A stretch of DNA of 64,000 nucleotides from VRUE01 sp040879985 (GTDB lineage: Bacteria; Actinomycetota; Thermoleophilia; Solirubrobacterales; 70-9): assembly GCA_040879985.1 (NCBI GenBank), contig JBBDJH010000006.1:62001-126000 (forward strand), given 5' to 3'. Below are positions 56,771 to 64,000 of this stretch, in pieces (position 1 is the stretch's first letter; each line of letters starts with the position of its first letter). The notes below the pieces were generated by a model. That model ran no database searches. It had not been told where the DNA came from and worked only from the letters and a program-made list of their open reading frames with translations. The translations under genes and the position numbers were made by a program.

Positions 56771-58126
56771 CTAATTACCCGAAAACCGCTTGCGGAGCGC
56801 CTTCAGGCGCTTGCCGAGCTCCGCTTCGAAGCCGCGCTCGGTGGGCTCGAAGAAACGCGTTCCGTCCAGCCCCGGCGGCAGCAGCGGCTGGTCGCTGACG
56901 GCGCCCGGCTCGTCGTGCGCGTAGCGGTAGCCCTCGCCGCGGCCGAGCGCCCCGGCGCCGGGGTAGTGAGCGTCGCGCAGGTGGTCCGGCGGCGTCTGCG
57001 CGCCGTTCTCGCGCACCTCGGCCCGGGCGCGGCCGAGGGCCTTGTGGGAGGCGTTGGACTTCGGCGCCAGCGCCAGGTAGACGGCGGCCTGGGCGAGGTT
57101 GAGCGCGCACTCGGGCAGGCCGACCCGATCGACCGCCCGCGCCGCCGCGTCGGCGACGAGCAGCGCCTGCGGATCGGCGTTGCCGACGTCCTCGGAGGCG
57201 AGGATGACCATGCGGCGGGCGATGAAGCGCGGGTCCTCGCCGCCCTCCAGCATCACCGCCAGGTAGTAGAGCGAGGCGTCGACGTCGGAGCCGCGGGTCG
57301 CCTTGATCCAGGCCGAGACGAAGTCGTAGTGGCGGTCGCCCTGGCGGTCGTAGTCGAGCGCCTTGCGCTGCAGCGCGTCCTCGACCGCGGCGACGTCGAC
57401 CGCATCCGATTTTGTGGTCGCCCCAGCAACCTCAAAGTCGGAAACGCGTGCCGCGGCGCGCTCCAGCGCCGAGAGGGCGACGCGGGCGTCGCCGCCGGAG
57501 CGCTGCGCGAGCATCGCCAGCGCCGCGTCCTCGACCGGCGGCGGCTCGGCGAGCCCCCGCTCGGGGTCGGCCAGCGCCCGCCGCAGCAGCTCCTCCACCT
57601 GATCGGCCGAGAGCGGTCGCAGCTCGTAGACCTGGCAGCGCGAGAGCAGCGCCGAGTTGACCTCGAAGTAGGGGTTCTCGGTGGTCGCCCCGATCAGGGT
57701 CAGCAGCCCCTCCTCGACCGCCGGCAGCAGCGCGTCCTGCTGCGCCTTGTTGAAGCGGTGGATCTCGTCCAGGAAGAGGATCGTCGGCCGCCCGCTGCGG
57801 CGCCGCTCCCGGGCCCGCTCGATCACGCCGCGGATCTCGGCCTTGCCCGCATTGACCGCCGACTCCTCCTCGAACGCCCCGTCCGCCCCTGCGGCCGCGA
57901 TCCGCGCCAGCGTCGTCTTCCCCGACCCCGGCGGCCCGTACAAGATCGCCGAGTGCGGATGCCCGCTCTCTATAGAGACCCGCAGCGCCGACCCCTCCCC
58001 CAACACATGCTCCTGCCCGACCAGCTCAGCCAAGCTCCGCGGCCGCATCCGCACGGCCAAGGGTGCATCGCCAGCTACCTCCCCCACGGCCTGGGGCTCC
58101 TCGCTATCGAACAACCGGTCGTCCAT
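56771..58126 (-). CDS. rarA: Replication-associated recombination protein A (RarA/MgsA)
   Basis: This 451-residue AAA+ ATPase has RPRSLAELVGQEHVLGEGSA at the N-terminus, Walker A HSAILYGPPGSGKTTLARIA (~59-78), Walker B TILFLDEIHRFNKAQQDALL (~113-132), sensor 1 IGATTENPYFEVNSALLSR and the C-terminal tetramer domain with SDVDASLYYLAVMLEGGEDP and ASEDVGNADPQALLVADAAA. RarA acts on stalled forks and single-strand gaps. A weak inverted repeat (57405-57413 with 57434-57442) underlies a small insertion VSDFEVAGATTKSDAVDV. It diverges from an aldehyde dehydrogenase across palindrome B2. Confidence 0.95.
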   Translation of the reverse strand: MDDRLFDSEEPQAVGEVAGDAPLAVRMRPRSLAELVGQEHVLGEGSALRVSIESGHPHSAILYGPPGSGKTTLARIAAAGADGAFEEESAVNAGKAEIRGVIERARERRRSGRPTILFLDEIHRFNKAQQDALLPAVEEGLLTLIGATTENPYFEVNSALLSRCQVYELRPLSADQVEELLRRALADPERGLAEPPPVEDAALAMLAQRSGGDARVALSALERAAARVSDFEVAGATTKSDAVDVAAVEDALQRKALDYDRQGDRHYDFVSAWIKATRGSDVDASLYYLAVMLEGGEDPRFIARRMVILASEDVGNADPQALLVADAAARAVDRVGLPECALNLAQAAVYLALAPKSNASHKALGRARAEVRENGAQTPPDHLRDAHYPGAGALGRGEGYRYAHDEPGAVSDQPLLPPGLDGTRFFEPTERGFEAELGKRLKALRKRFSGN

Positions 58127-58145
58127 TGCAGACGAGTATGAGGGA

Positions 58146-58265
58146 GCCGGGGGCGGTGTCGAGGGTGCCTCGCGAAGCGGCCCCGGGCAGGGTGATTCTC
58201 AGCCGCGAAGCGGCAGCACCATAGTGAGCGGAGCGAACATAGGCACCCTCGACACCGCCCCCGGC
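58146..58265. repeat. Long palindromic element B2 (25-bp perfect arms)
   Basis: Positions 58146-58170 and 58241-58265 are perfect complements over 25 bp. Read on the minus strand, the 70-base loop (ATGTTCGCTCCGCTCACTATGG ... CCGCTTCGCG) matches the loop of B1 with small gaps; shared words are ATGTTCGCT, GCTCAC, TTCGCGGCTG and CCGCTTCGCG. The arms differ from B1. The site is between two divergent starts (rarA and the aldehyde dehydrogenase), so it cannot be a terminator for either. Confidence 0.85.
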
Positions 58266-58293
58266 CCACCCCCACCACCTACAATCGCCAACC

Positions 58294-59889
58294 ATGGAGA
58301 CCGCTACGCAGCCCCAAGCCGCCCAGTCCACCCTCGAGTCCTTCAACCCCGCCACCGGCGAGCTCGTCGGCTCGGTCGCCACGATCACGCCGGACCAGGT
58401 CCAGGCCGTCGTCGACGACGTCGCGCGCATCCAGCCGGCCTGGGCCGAGCTCGACCTGGCGACCCGCGGCGCCTACCTGAAGCGCGCCGCCGACGCCCTG
58501 CTCGACGACATCGACGAGCTCGCCGAACTGCTCGTCAACGAGCAGGGCAAGCCGCGCGCCGAGGCCTACACGATGGAGCTGCTGCCGACCGTCGACGCGC
58601 TGCACTGGTGCGCCAAGGCCGGCCCGAAGATCCTCGCTGACGAGAAGGTGCGGATGAGCCAGGCCTTCCTGGCGAGCAAGAAATCGCGCTTCACCTACGA
58701 GCCGATCGGCGTCGTCGGCGTGATCGCGCCCTGGAACTACCCCTGGTCGATCCCCTTCGGCGAGGTCGCGATCGCGCTGATGGCCGGCAACGGCGTCGTG
58801 CTCAAGCCGGCCAGCCTGACGCCGCTGCTCGGCGAGGCGATCCGCCGCGTCTTCGAGAAGGGCGGCCTGCCCGAGGGCCTCGTCCGCGTCGTCCACGGCG
58901 GCGGCGCGGTCGGCGACGCGCTGGCCAAGTCGAGCGCCGGCAAGATCTTCTTCACCGGCTCGGTCGAGATCGGCCGCAAGGTCGGCCAGGTCTGCGCCGA
59001 GCGGCTGAAGGGCTCGGTGCTCGAGCTCGGCGGCAAGGACCCGATGATCGTCTGCGCCGACGCCGACCTCGACAAGGCGATCTCCGGCGCGGTCTGGGGC
59101 GGCTTCGCCAACGCCGGCCAGACCTGCTCGGGGATCGAGCGCGTCTACGTGGTGCGCGAGGTCGCCGACCGCTTCGTCGAGGGCGTCGCCCGCGAGGCGG
59201 GGAAGCTGCGCCTCGGCAACCCGCTCGAGTGGGAGACCGAGATCGGGCCGATGACCTCGGAGAGCCAGTACGAGATCGTCGTCGAGCTGATCGAGGACGC
59301 GGTCGCCTCGGGCGCGACCAAGCTCTGCGGCGGCCCGACCGAGGTCGCCGGCCTGCCCGGCAAGTACGTCGCGCCGACCGTGCTGACCGGGGTCACGCAC
59401 GAGACGCGGATCATGAAGGAGGAGGTCTTCGGGCCGGTCCTGCCGATCGTCGTCGTCGACTCCGAGCAGGAGGCGATCGACCTCGCCAACGACTCCGAGT
59501 TCGGCCTCGGCGCCTCGGTCTGGACCAAGGACCGCCAGAAGGGGGCGCGGATCGCGCGGCGGATCGAGTCGGGGATGGTCTGGGTCAACGACCACTCGTT
59601 CAGCCACGGCGCCTGCCAGTGCGCCTGGGGCGGCGTCAAGGACTCCGGCGTCGGCCGCTCGCACTCCAAATTCGGCTTCTACGAGTGCGTCAACATCAAG
59701 ATGAACTCCTGGGAGCCGGGCCTCGCCCGCGACTTCTGGTGGCACCCCTACGACCAGACCCTCGGCGACGCGGTGCGCGCCTCGGCGAAAATCCTCTACG
59801 GCAAGGGCGCGACCCGGACCAGGGCGCTGCGCGAGGGTGCCGGGCCGCTGCTCAAGATCGGCGCCCGCACCCTGCGCAAGCGCCGTTGA
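58294..59889 (+). CDS. Aldehyde dehydrogenase (ALDH superfamily)
   Basis: The 531-residue protein carries VVGVIAPWNYPWSIPFGEVA, FFTGSVEIGRKVGQVCAERL, SVLELGGKDPMIVCADADLD (general-base Glu ~250) and FANAGQTCSGIERVYVVREV (catalytic Cys ~284), plus KEEVFGPVLPIVVVDSEQEA. It has ~45 residues beyond the usual ALDH C-terminus. The C-terminal part, with YECVNIKMNSWEPGLARDFW and a basic tail LLKIGARTLRKRR, could bind membranes, as in fatty-aldehyde dehydrogenases. Its stop overlaps the TTG start of ccmA (TTGA), so cytochrome maturation genes are coupled to it. Confidence 0.9.
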   Translation: METATQPQAAQSTLESFNPATGELVGSVATITPDQVQAVVDDVARIQPAWAELDLATRGAYLKRAADALLDDIDELAELLVNEQGKPRAEAYTMELLPTVDALHWCAKAGPKILADEKVRMSQAFLASKKSRFTYEPIGVVGVIAPWNYPWSIPFGEVAIALMAGNGVVLKPASLTPLLGEAIRRVFEKGGLPEGLVRVVHGGGAVGDALAKSSAGKIFFTGSVEIGRKVGQVCAERLKGSVLELGGKDPMIVCADADLDKAISGAVWGGFANAGQTCSGIERVYVVREVADRFVEGVAREAGKLRLGNPLEWETEIGPMTSESQYEIVVELIEDAVASGATKLCGGPTEVAGLPGKYVAPTVLTGVTHETRIMKEEVFGPVLPIVVVDSEQEAIDLANDSEFGLGASVWTKDRQKGARIARRIESGMVWVNDHSFSHGACQCAWGGVKDSGVGRSHSKFGFYECVNIKMNSWEPGLARDFWWHPYDQTLGDAVRASAKILYGKGATRTRALREGAGPLLKIGARTLRKRR

Positions 59890-60536
59890 CGGCAATCGAG
59901 CTGCGCGGGCTGCGCCGCGAGTACGGCGAACGCGCCGCGCTGGCCGGCGTCGACCTCTCGCTGCGCGCGGGGGAATCGCTGCTGGTCGTCGGTCCCAACG
60001 GCGCCGGCAAGACGACCCTGCTGCGCGTGCTCGCGACGCTGCTGCGACCGAGCGGCGGTGAGGTGAGGGTGCTCGGCGCCGCCCTGCCGGGCGAGGCGTG
60101 GAAGGCGCGCGGCAGGATCGGGCTGCTCGGCCACGACGCGCTGCTCTATCGCGACCTGAGCGGCAGCGAGAACCTGCGCTTCCACGCCCGCCTGCAGGGG
60201 ATCGGGCGCGAGGCCGCTGAGGCCCGGATCGCCGAGCTGCTCGCTGCGGCCGGCATGTCGCGCCGCGCCGACGACCGCGTCGCCGAGCTCTCGGCGGGGA
60301 TGCGCCAGCGCATCGCGATCTGCCGCTGCGTCCTGCACGAGCCGGAGCTGCTGCTGCTCGACGAGCCCGACTCCAACCTCGACGCCGAGGGGCGCGAGCT
60401 GGCCCAGGCGCTGATCGGCCCGGCGCCGGGGCGCACCCGCGTCCTGGTCAGCCACGATCCCGAGCGCTTTCGCGCCGAGTGCGATCAGCTGCTCCGCCTC
60501 GGGGTCGGCAGGCCGGCGGAGGCGGCGCTCGCGTGA
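59886..60536 (+). CDS. ccmA: Heme-exporter ABC ATPase CcmA-like
   Basis: From TTG at 59886 the product has 216 residues. Walker A is LLVVGPNGAGKTTLLRVLAT (~33-52), Q-loop region ARGRIGLLGHDALLYRDLSG, signature AELSAGMRQRIAICRCVLHE (~136-155) and Walker B LLLLDEPDSNLD (~159-170). The H-loop is in VLVSHDPER. The usual LSGGQ appears as LSAGM, as in CcmA proteins. With CcmB and CcmC it loads heme for cytochrome c. Start and stop overlap both neighbours (TTGA before, GTGA after), so the operon is translationally coupled. Confidence 0.88.
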   Translation: MTAIELRGLRREYGERAALAGVDLSLRAGESLLVVGPNGAGKTTLLRVLATLLRPSGGEVRVLGAALPGEAWKARGRIGLLGHDALLYRDLSGSENLRFHARLQGIGREAAEARIAELLAAAGMSRRADDRVAELSAGMRQRIAICRCVLHEPELLLLDEPDSNLDAEGRELAQALIGPAPGRTRVLVSHDPERFRAECDQLLRLGVGRPAEAALA

Positions 60537-61213
60537 CCCCGTCGCGCCTCGCCTTCGCTGCGCTGCTCGGCAAGGACCTGCGGACCGAGCTGCGCACCCT
60601 GCAGTCGCTGCCGGCGATGGCGCTCTTCGCAGTCACCACCTTCGTCATCTTCCGCTTCGGCCTCGACCGCACGGCGCTCTCCGGCAGCCTCGCCGCCGGG
60701 GTCCTCTGGGCAACGCTGCTCTTCGCCGCGATCCTCGGCATCAACCGCCTCTTCGTCGCCGAGCGCGAGGAGGGCGGCTTCGACGCGATCCGCCTCGCGC
60801 CGATCGACCGCACCGCCGTCTTCGCCGCCAAGGCGGCGGCGCTGCTCGTCTACCTGGTCGCGCTGGAGCTGGTCGTCGTCCCCGTCTTCGCGATCTTCTT
60901 CCTCGACTCCGCCGCGGCGCTGCCGCCGCTCGCCCTCGTCCTCCTGCTCGCCAACGTCGGGCTCGCCGCGACCGGCACGCTGATCTCCTCGATGGCGGTC
61001 AACTCGCGCGCCCGCGACCTGCTCACCCCGCTCGTCCTGCTGCCGCTGGCGGTGCCGCTCTCGATCGCCGCGACCGGCGCGCTCGAGCCCCTGCTGGCGC
61101 TGGGCGGTCCCGGTTACGACCGCTTCGGCGCCTGGCTCGCGGTGCTCGGCCTATACGATTTGATCTTCCTCCTGGTCGGATACGCCGTATTCGATTTTTT
61201 GGTGGAGGACTGA
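60533..61213 (+). CDS. ccmB: Heme-exporter membrane protein CcmB
   Basis: From GTG at 60533 there are 226 residues with six hydrophobic segments. FAALLGKDLRTELRTLQSLP at the N-terminus and FVAEREEGGFDAIRLAPIDR (cytoplasmic loop, ~75-95) are CcmB hallmarks. LISSMAVNSRARDLLTPLVL (~155-175) and the C-terminal LGLYDLIFLLVGYAVFDFLV close it. It forms the channel partner of CcmA. A 54-base gap before ccmC has no gene. Confidence 0.9.
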   Translation: MTPSRLAFAALLGKDLRTELRTLQSLPAMALFAVTTFVIFRFGLDRTALSGSLAAGVLWATLLFAAILGINRLFVAEREEGGFDAIRLAPIDRTAVFAAKAAALLVYLVALELVVVPVFAIFFLDSAAALPPLALVLLLANVGLAATGTLISSMAVNSRARDLLTPLVLLPLAVPLSIAATGALEPLLALGGPGYDRFGAWLAVLGLYDLIFLLVGYAVFDFLVED

Positions 61214-61267
61214 GGTACGCGGTCGAGCTTTGGACCGCTATGCGACTCAAACCTCGACCGCCCGCGC

Positions 61268-61990
61268 ATGTACGGCAAAGGACTCAAACCACTTTCAATC
61301 GCGACCGTCGCGGCACTCGTCGTGTCGCTTTCCCTTGTCTTCTTCTACGCGCCCCTGGATGCCGACCAGGGCTTCGTGCAGAAGATCTTCTATCTGCATG
61401 TGCCTTTGGCGATCACGGCCCTGATCGGGTTCGTCGCCGGCGGCGTCTTCGCGATCCTCCATCTGCGCAGCGGCGACTCGCGCTGGGACGCCTACTCCTA
61501 CGTCTCGATCCACATCTCGGTGATCTTCGGCGTCGCCGTGCTGATCACCGGCGCGATCTGGGCCAAGGCCTCCTGGGGCCACTGGTGGGTCTGGGACGAG
61601 CCGACCCTGGTCAGCTTCCTGATCGTCTTCCTGATGTACGCGACCTACTACCCGTTCCGCTACGCGATCGAGGACCGCGAGCGCCAGGCCCGCTACGCCT
61701 CGGTCTTCGCGATCGCCGCCGGCGCCTTCGTGCCGCTCAACTTCATGGCCGTGCGGATGGCCGAGAGCCTCGTCCACCCGCGCGTCTTCGCCACCGCCAA
61801 CGGCGGCCTGCCGGGCGAGATGATGTTCACCTTCCTGGTCAGCCTGGCGGCGACCGGCCTGCTCTGGGTGACCCTGGTCAAGTTCGAGCTGACCGCGAAG
61901 AGCGCCTCGGGGCAGTTGAAGCGGCTGCGCCGCGCGCTCGACGCGCCGGCTCCCGGCGGCTCCTCCCGCGTCGCCCCGGAGGTGAGTTAG
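61268..61990 (+). CDS. ccmC: Heme-handling membrane protein CcmC
   Basis: This 240-residue protein has six hydrophobic segments. It carries the WWD tryptophan-rich heme motif as SWGHWWVWDEPTLVSFLIVF (~95-115) and the flanking His in KIFYLHVPLAI (~40) and ESLVHPRVFAT (~170). CcmC binds heme at the outer membrane face and passes it to CcmE. A short basic tail follows. The downstream ccmD starts 2 bases after the stop. Confidence 0.92.
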   Translation: MYGKGLKPLSIATVAALVVSLSLVFFYAPLDADQGFVQKIFYLHVPLAITALIGFVAGGVFAILHLRSGDSRWDAYSYVSIHISVIFGVAVLITGAIWAKASWGHWWVWDEPTLVSFLIVFLMYATYYPFRYAIEDRERQARYASVFAIAAGAFVPLNFMAVRMAESLVHPRVFATANGGLPGEMMFTFLVSLAATGLLWVTLVKFELTAKSASGQLKRLRRALDAPAPGGSSRVAPEVS

Positions 61991-61992
61991 CG

Positions 61993-62211
61993 GTGCCCGC
62001 CCTGCCGCTCGACGAGGCCGGCAAGTACGTCGCCGCCGCCTACATCGTCTTCCTCGCCCTGATCGTGATCTACGTGGCGATCATGGCGGCGAAAATGCAG
62101 CGGATCGAGCGCGAGCTGCGCGAGCTGGCCGGATTCGCGGAGACCCGCGCCGACGGCGACGGCGAGGCAGCCCCCGGGCGCGAGGCCGAGGAGGCGGCGG
62201 TCGATGTCTGA
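61993..62211 (+). CDS. ccmD: CcmD-like small membrane protein
   Basis: This 72-residue product from GTG has the CcmD layout: a short N-terminus, GKYVAAAYIVFLALIVIYVA as one membrane helix, and a basic-acidic amphipathic helix MQRIERELRELAGFAETR. CcmD stabilises the CcmABC complex and releases holo-CcmE. Its stop (62209-62211) overlaps the hemA start by 8 bases. It was identified by position and topology because CcmD is poorly conserved. Confidence 0.8.
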   Translation: MPALPLDEAGKYVAAAYIVFLALIVIYVAIMAAKMQRIERELRELAGFAETRADGDGEAAPGREAEEAAVDV

Positions 62212-63553
62212 GCTGCTCGCCCTCGGCGTCTCGCACAAGACGGCGCCGCTCGACCTGCGCGAGCGGCTCTCGCTGACCGAGGGCCGCGCCGTCGGTGCCC
62301 TGCACGAGCTGACCGCGGTCGGCGGCATCCACGAGGCGGCGGCGATCTCGACCTGCAACCGGACCGAGCTCTACCTGATCGTCTCCGACACGGTCGAAGC
62401 CGAGTCGCAGGCGTTGGGGGTGCTCACCCGCCAGGCGGAGATCCGCCCGACCGAGCTGCTCGGCCACCTCTACTCGCTGCGCGCCGGCGAGGCGGCCCGG
62501 CACCTCTTCCAGGTCACCGCCGGGCTCGACTCGATGATCGTCGGCGAGGCGGAGATCCAGGGCCAGGTCAAACGCGCCTATGAGCTGGCCCTGGTCGAGG
62601 GCGCCACCGGGCCGATCCTCAACCGCCTCTTCCGCGGCGCGCTCGCGGCGGGCGGGCGGATCCGCGAGGAGACCGCGGTCGGCGAGAAGGGCGTCTCGGT
62701 CCCCTCGGTCGCGGTCGAGCTGGCGCGGCGCACGCTCGGCGACCTCGGCCAGCGGCGGGTGCTGGTCGTCGGCGCCGGCGAGACCGCCGAGCTGGTCGCC
62801 AAGGCGTTGGTCGCCCGCGGCGCGACGAGCGTCTTCGTCGCCAACCGCCACTACGACCGCGCGATCGGCCTCGCCCAGCGCTTCGGCGGCGCGGCGGTCC
62901 GCTTCGAGGAGCTGCCCGAGCAGCTGCGCGCCGCCGACATCGTCGTCTCGGCGACCAACTCGCCGCACCACATCGTCGAGCGCGACGGGCTCGAGCAGGT
63001 GATGGAGACACGCGCCGGGCGGCCGCTGCTCATCGTCGACATCGCCGTGCCCCGCGACATCGAGCCCGAGTGCCGCGAGATCGCCGGGGTCAGCCTGCAC
63101 GACATCGACGACGTGCAGCAGATCGTCGAGCGCAACGCCGGCGACCGCGAGGGCGAGGCGCGGCGGGCCGAGCCGATCCTCGCCGCCGAGCTCGACCGCT
63201 TCGAGCGCTGGCTCGCCTCGCTGGCGGTGGTGCCGACGATCGCCTCGCTGCGCGAGCGGGCCGACGAGGTCGTCGCCCGCGTGTTGGCCGAGAACGACGG
63301 CCGCTGGGAGGACCTCGGCGAGGCCGACCGCGAGCGGCTCGAAGCGATGGCGAAGGCGATCGCCTCGCGGCTGCTGCACGAGCCGACCCTGCGGATGAAG
63401 CGCTCGGCGGGCAGCGACGACGCCTACCTGTACGTGAGTGCGCTGCGCGAGCTGTTTGGGTTGGACGCGGAGATGGAGCCTGAGGGGGACGCGGAGGCTG
63501 CTGTGACTGACATTTCGCAGCGCCGGGCCTATCCGGGCAGGGGTTCCACTTAA
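62204..63553 (+). CDS. hemA: Glutamyl-tRNA reductase
   Basis: The 449-residue enzyme makes glutamate-1-semialdehyde, the first step of C5 heme synthesis. SELLALGVSHKTAPLDLRER opens it. The catalytic Cys is in AAISTCNRTELYLIV (~49-63, STCNRTE). LDSMIVGEAEIQGQVKRAY and the NADPH motif VLVVGAGETAELVAKALV (~186-203) follow, then RPLLIVDIAVPRDIEPE and a dimerisation helix. The last ~15 residues (QRRAYPGRGST) are encoded in the left arm of palindrome E and may be an added tail. It is followed by hemC. Confidence 0.96.
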   Translation: MSELLALGVSHKTAPLDLRERLSLTEGRAVGALHELTAVGGIHEAAAISTCNRTELYLIVSDTVEAESQALGVLTRQAEIRPTELLGHLYSLRAGEAARHLFQVTAGLDSMIVGEAEIQGQVKRAYELALVEGATGPILNRLFRGALAAGGRIREETAVGEKGVSVPSVAVELARRTLGDLGQRRVLVVGAGETAELVAKALVARGATSVFVANRHYDRAIGLAQRFGGAAVRFEELPEQLRAADIVVSATNSPHHIVERDGLEQVMETRAGRPLLIVDIAVPRDIEPECREIAGVSLHDIDDVQQIVERNAGDREGEARRAEPILAAELDRFERWLASLAVVPTIASLRERADEVVARVLAENDGRWEDLGEADRERLEAMAKAIASRLLHEPTLRMKRSAGSDDAYLYVSALRELFGLDAEMEPEGDAEAAVTDISQRRAYPGRGST

Positions 63554-63637
63554 CTTTTTTTGATGACAGGTTGAGGCCGTCCGAGATGGTCGCCGCAAAA
63601 AAAGTACAAGACGTTCCACCCCTGCCCGGATAGGCCC
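63525..63637. repeat. Long palindromic element E overlapping the hemA 3' end (20-bp arms)
   Basis: Positions 63525-63544 and 63618-63637 pair perfectly (20 bp). The left arm encodes the last hemA codons before the TAA at 63551-63553. The 73-base loop contains ACTTTTTTT and AAAAAAAGT, facing each other as an inner stem. It sits between hemA and hemC and may act as a terminator or attenuator that lowers hemC expression relative to hemA. Confidence 0.8.
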
Positions 63638-63662
63638 AGGTTCAGACGCTTCCCTTTCTCCC

Positions 63663-64000
63663 ATGATCCGAATCGCCACTCGCAATAGCGCACTCGCCAA
63701 GACTCAGGCCGGTCAGGTTGCCGCGTTGCTGGGTGGGGGTGAGCTTGTGGAGGTCGTCTCAGATGGTGAGGTGGGGGACAAGGCGCGGTTTGTGCGCGGG
63801 GTTGAGCGGGCGCTGCTGGCGGGCGAGGCCGACATTGGGGTTCATTCGGCCAAGGATCTGCCGGGGGAGATGGCTGAGGGGTTGACGATCGTGGCGGTGC
63901 CGGTGCGGGAGGATCCGGCCGATGTCTGGATCGCCGCCCGCGGTGGCAGCGCTGCGGGCGCCTCGTCGTCCAGCGAATCGGCGGGCGCGCAGCAGGCAGG
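63663..64000 (+). CDS. hemC: Hydroxymethylbilane synthase (porphobilinogen deaminase), 5' part
   Basis: From ATG at 63663 the visible 112 residues match HemC: IRIATRNSALAKTQAGQVAA (~2-21), KARFVRGVERALLAGEADIG and VHSAKDLPGEMAEGLTIVAV (the VHSxKDxP block), then VREDPADVWIA. The enzyme polymerises four porphobilinogens into hydroxymethylbilane. The start follows hemA across palindrome E. The GC content is a little lower and the wobble use is G-richer than in hemA. The window ends inside the gene. Confidence 0.93.
   Translation, partial: MIRIATRNSALAKTQAGQVAALLGGGELVEVVSDGEVGDKARFVRGVERALLAGEADIGVHSAKDLPGEMAEGLTIVAVPVREDPADVWIAARGGSAAGASSSSESAGAQQA

Overview
The window is GC-rich bacterial DNA with tightly packed genes on both strands, frequent 4-base stop/start overlaps and many GTG and TTG starts. 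The gene content (type-2 isoleucyl-tRNA synthetase, proteasome-chaperone-like PAC2 protein, AdnA-type helicase-nuclease, DUF1385, UDP-xylose synthase, many ECF sigma factors and TetR regulators, LexA boxes of the CGAAC-N4-GTTC type) points to an actinobacterium. My best guess is the class Thermoleophilia (Solirubrobacterales-like), because of the very large secreted proteins with repeated Ig-like and RHS modules. That placement is an inference.

Layout. 1-10.5 kb: the end of a SNF2 helicase, an XRE regulator, a methyltransferase diverging from an ECF sigma factor, three tandem TetR paralogues, ferritin, an enolase-superfamily enzyme diverging from an FAD amine oxidase, then UDP-xylose synthase and a methylmalonyl-CoA mutase large subunit that overlap. 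10.6-21.3 kb: an ECF sigma factor fused to a zinc-finger anti-sigma domain and coupled to a secreted Ig-like protein, a basic coiled-coil protein behind two LexA boxes, an inositol-phosphatase-type enzyme, a helicase-nuclease, a PAC2 protein, a TauE/SafE permease split into two half genes, trehalose-phosphatase and a membrane protein. 21.3-31 kb: a tRNA-like inverted repeat, PolX, thioredoxin, a small tautomerase, IleS, a DUF4143 ATPase, an SDR and a benzoylformate-decarboxylase-like enzyme. 31-44.4 kb: an M15-like secreted protein, a lipoprotein, FumC, an aldehyde dehydrogenase, a lipocalin-like protein, a four-gene lipid operon (diacylglycerol kinase, PLD-type synthase, PAP2 phosphatase, YchF), a BtrH-type protein and a large exported protein. 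44.4-52.8 kb: a module with lower GC, consisting of a 2389-residue RHS protein with a hydrophobic C-terminal tip and three small membrane proteins. It is flanked by imperfect direct repeats. 52.9-64 kb: a Nei-type glycosylase, a coupled trio ending the methylmalonyl-CoA epimerase operon, DUF1385, a GST-like protein, RarA, an aldehyde dehydrogenase, then ccmABCD-hemA-hemC for cytochrome c maturation and heme synthesis.

The most unusual structure is a set of long palindromes about 100-140 bp across. Each has perfect inverted arms of 16-30 bp around a loop of 60-90 bp. Two pairs share a conserved loop (6.26/16.0 kb and 35.3/58.1 kb), yet every copy has its own, different arm sequence that is still perfectly self-complementary. 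One copy is translated in frame inside the helicase. Others start exactly at stop codons. This looks like a family of palindromic elements whose stems are generated at each site, and I know of no standard description of it. Other notable points are the RHS toxin/immunity candidate, the tandem SOS boxes, three 22-bp repeats at the ATPase start, and a Nei glycosylase with Ala instead of the catalytic Pro.
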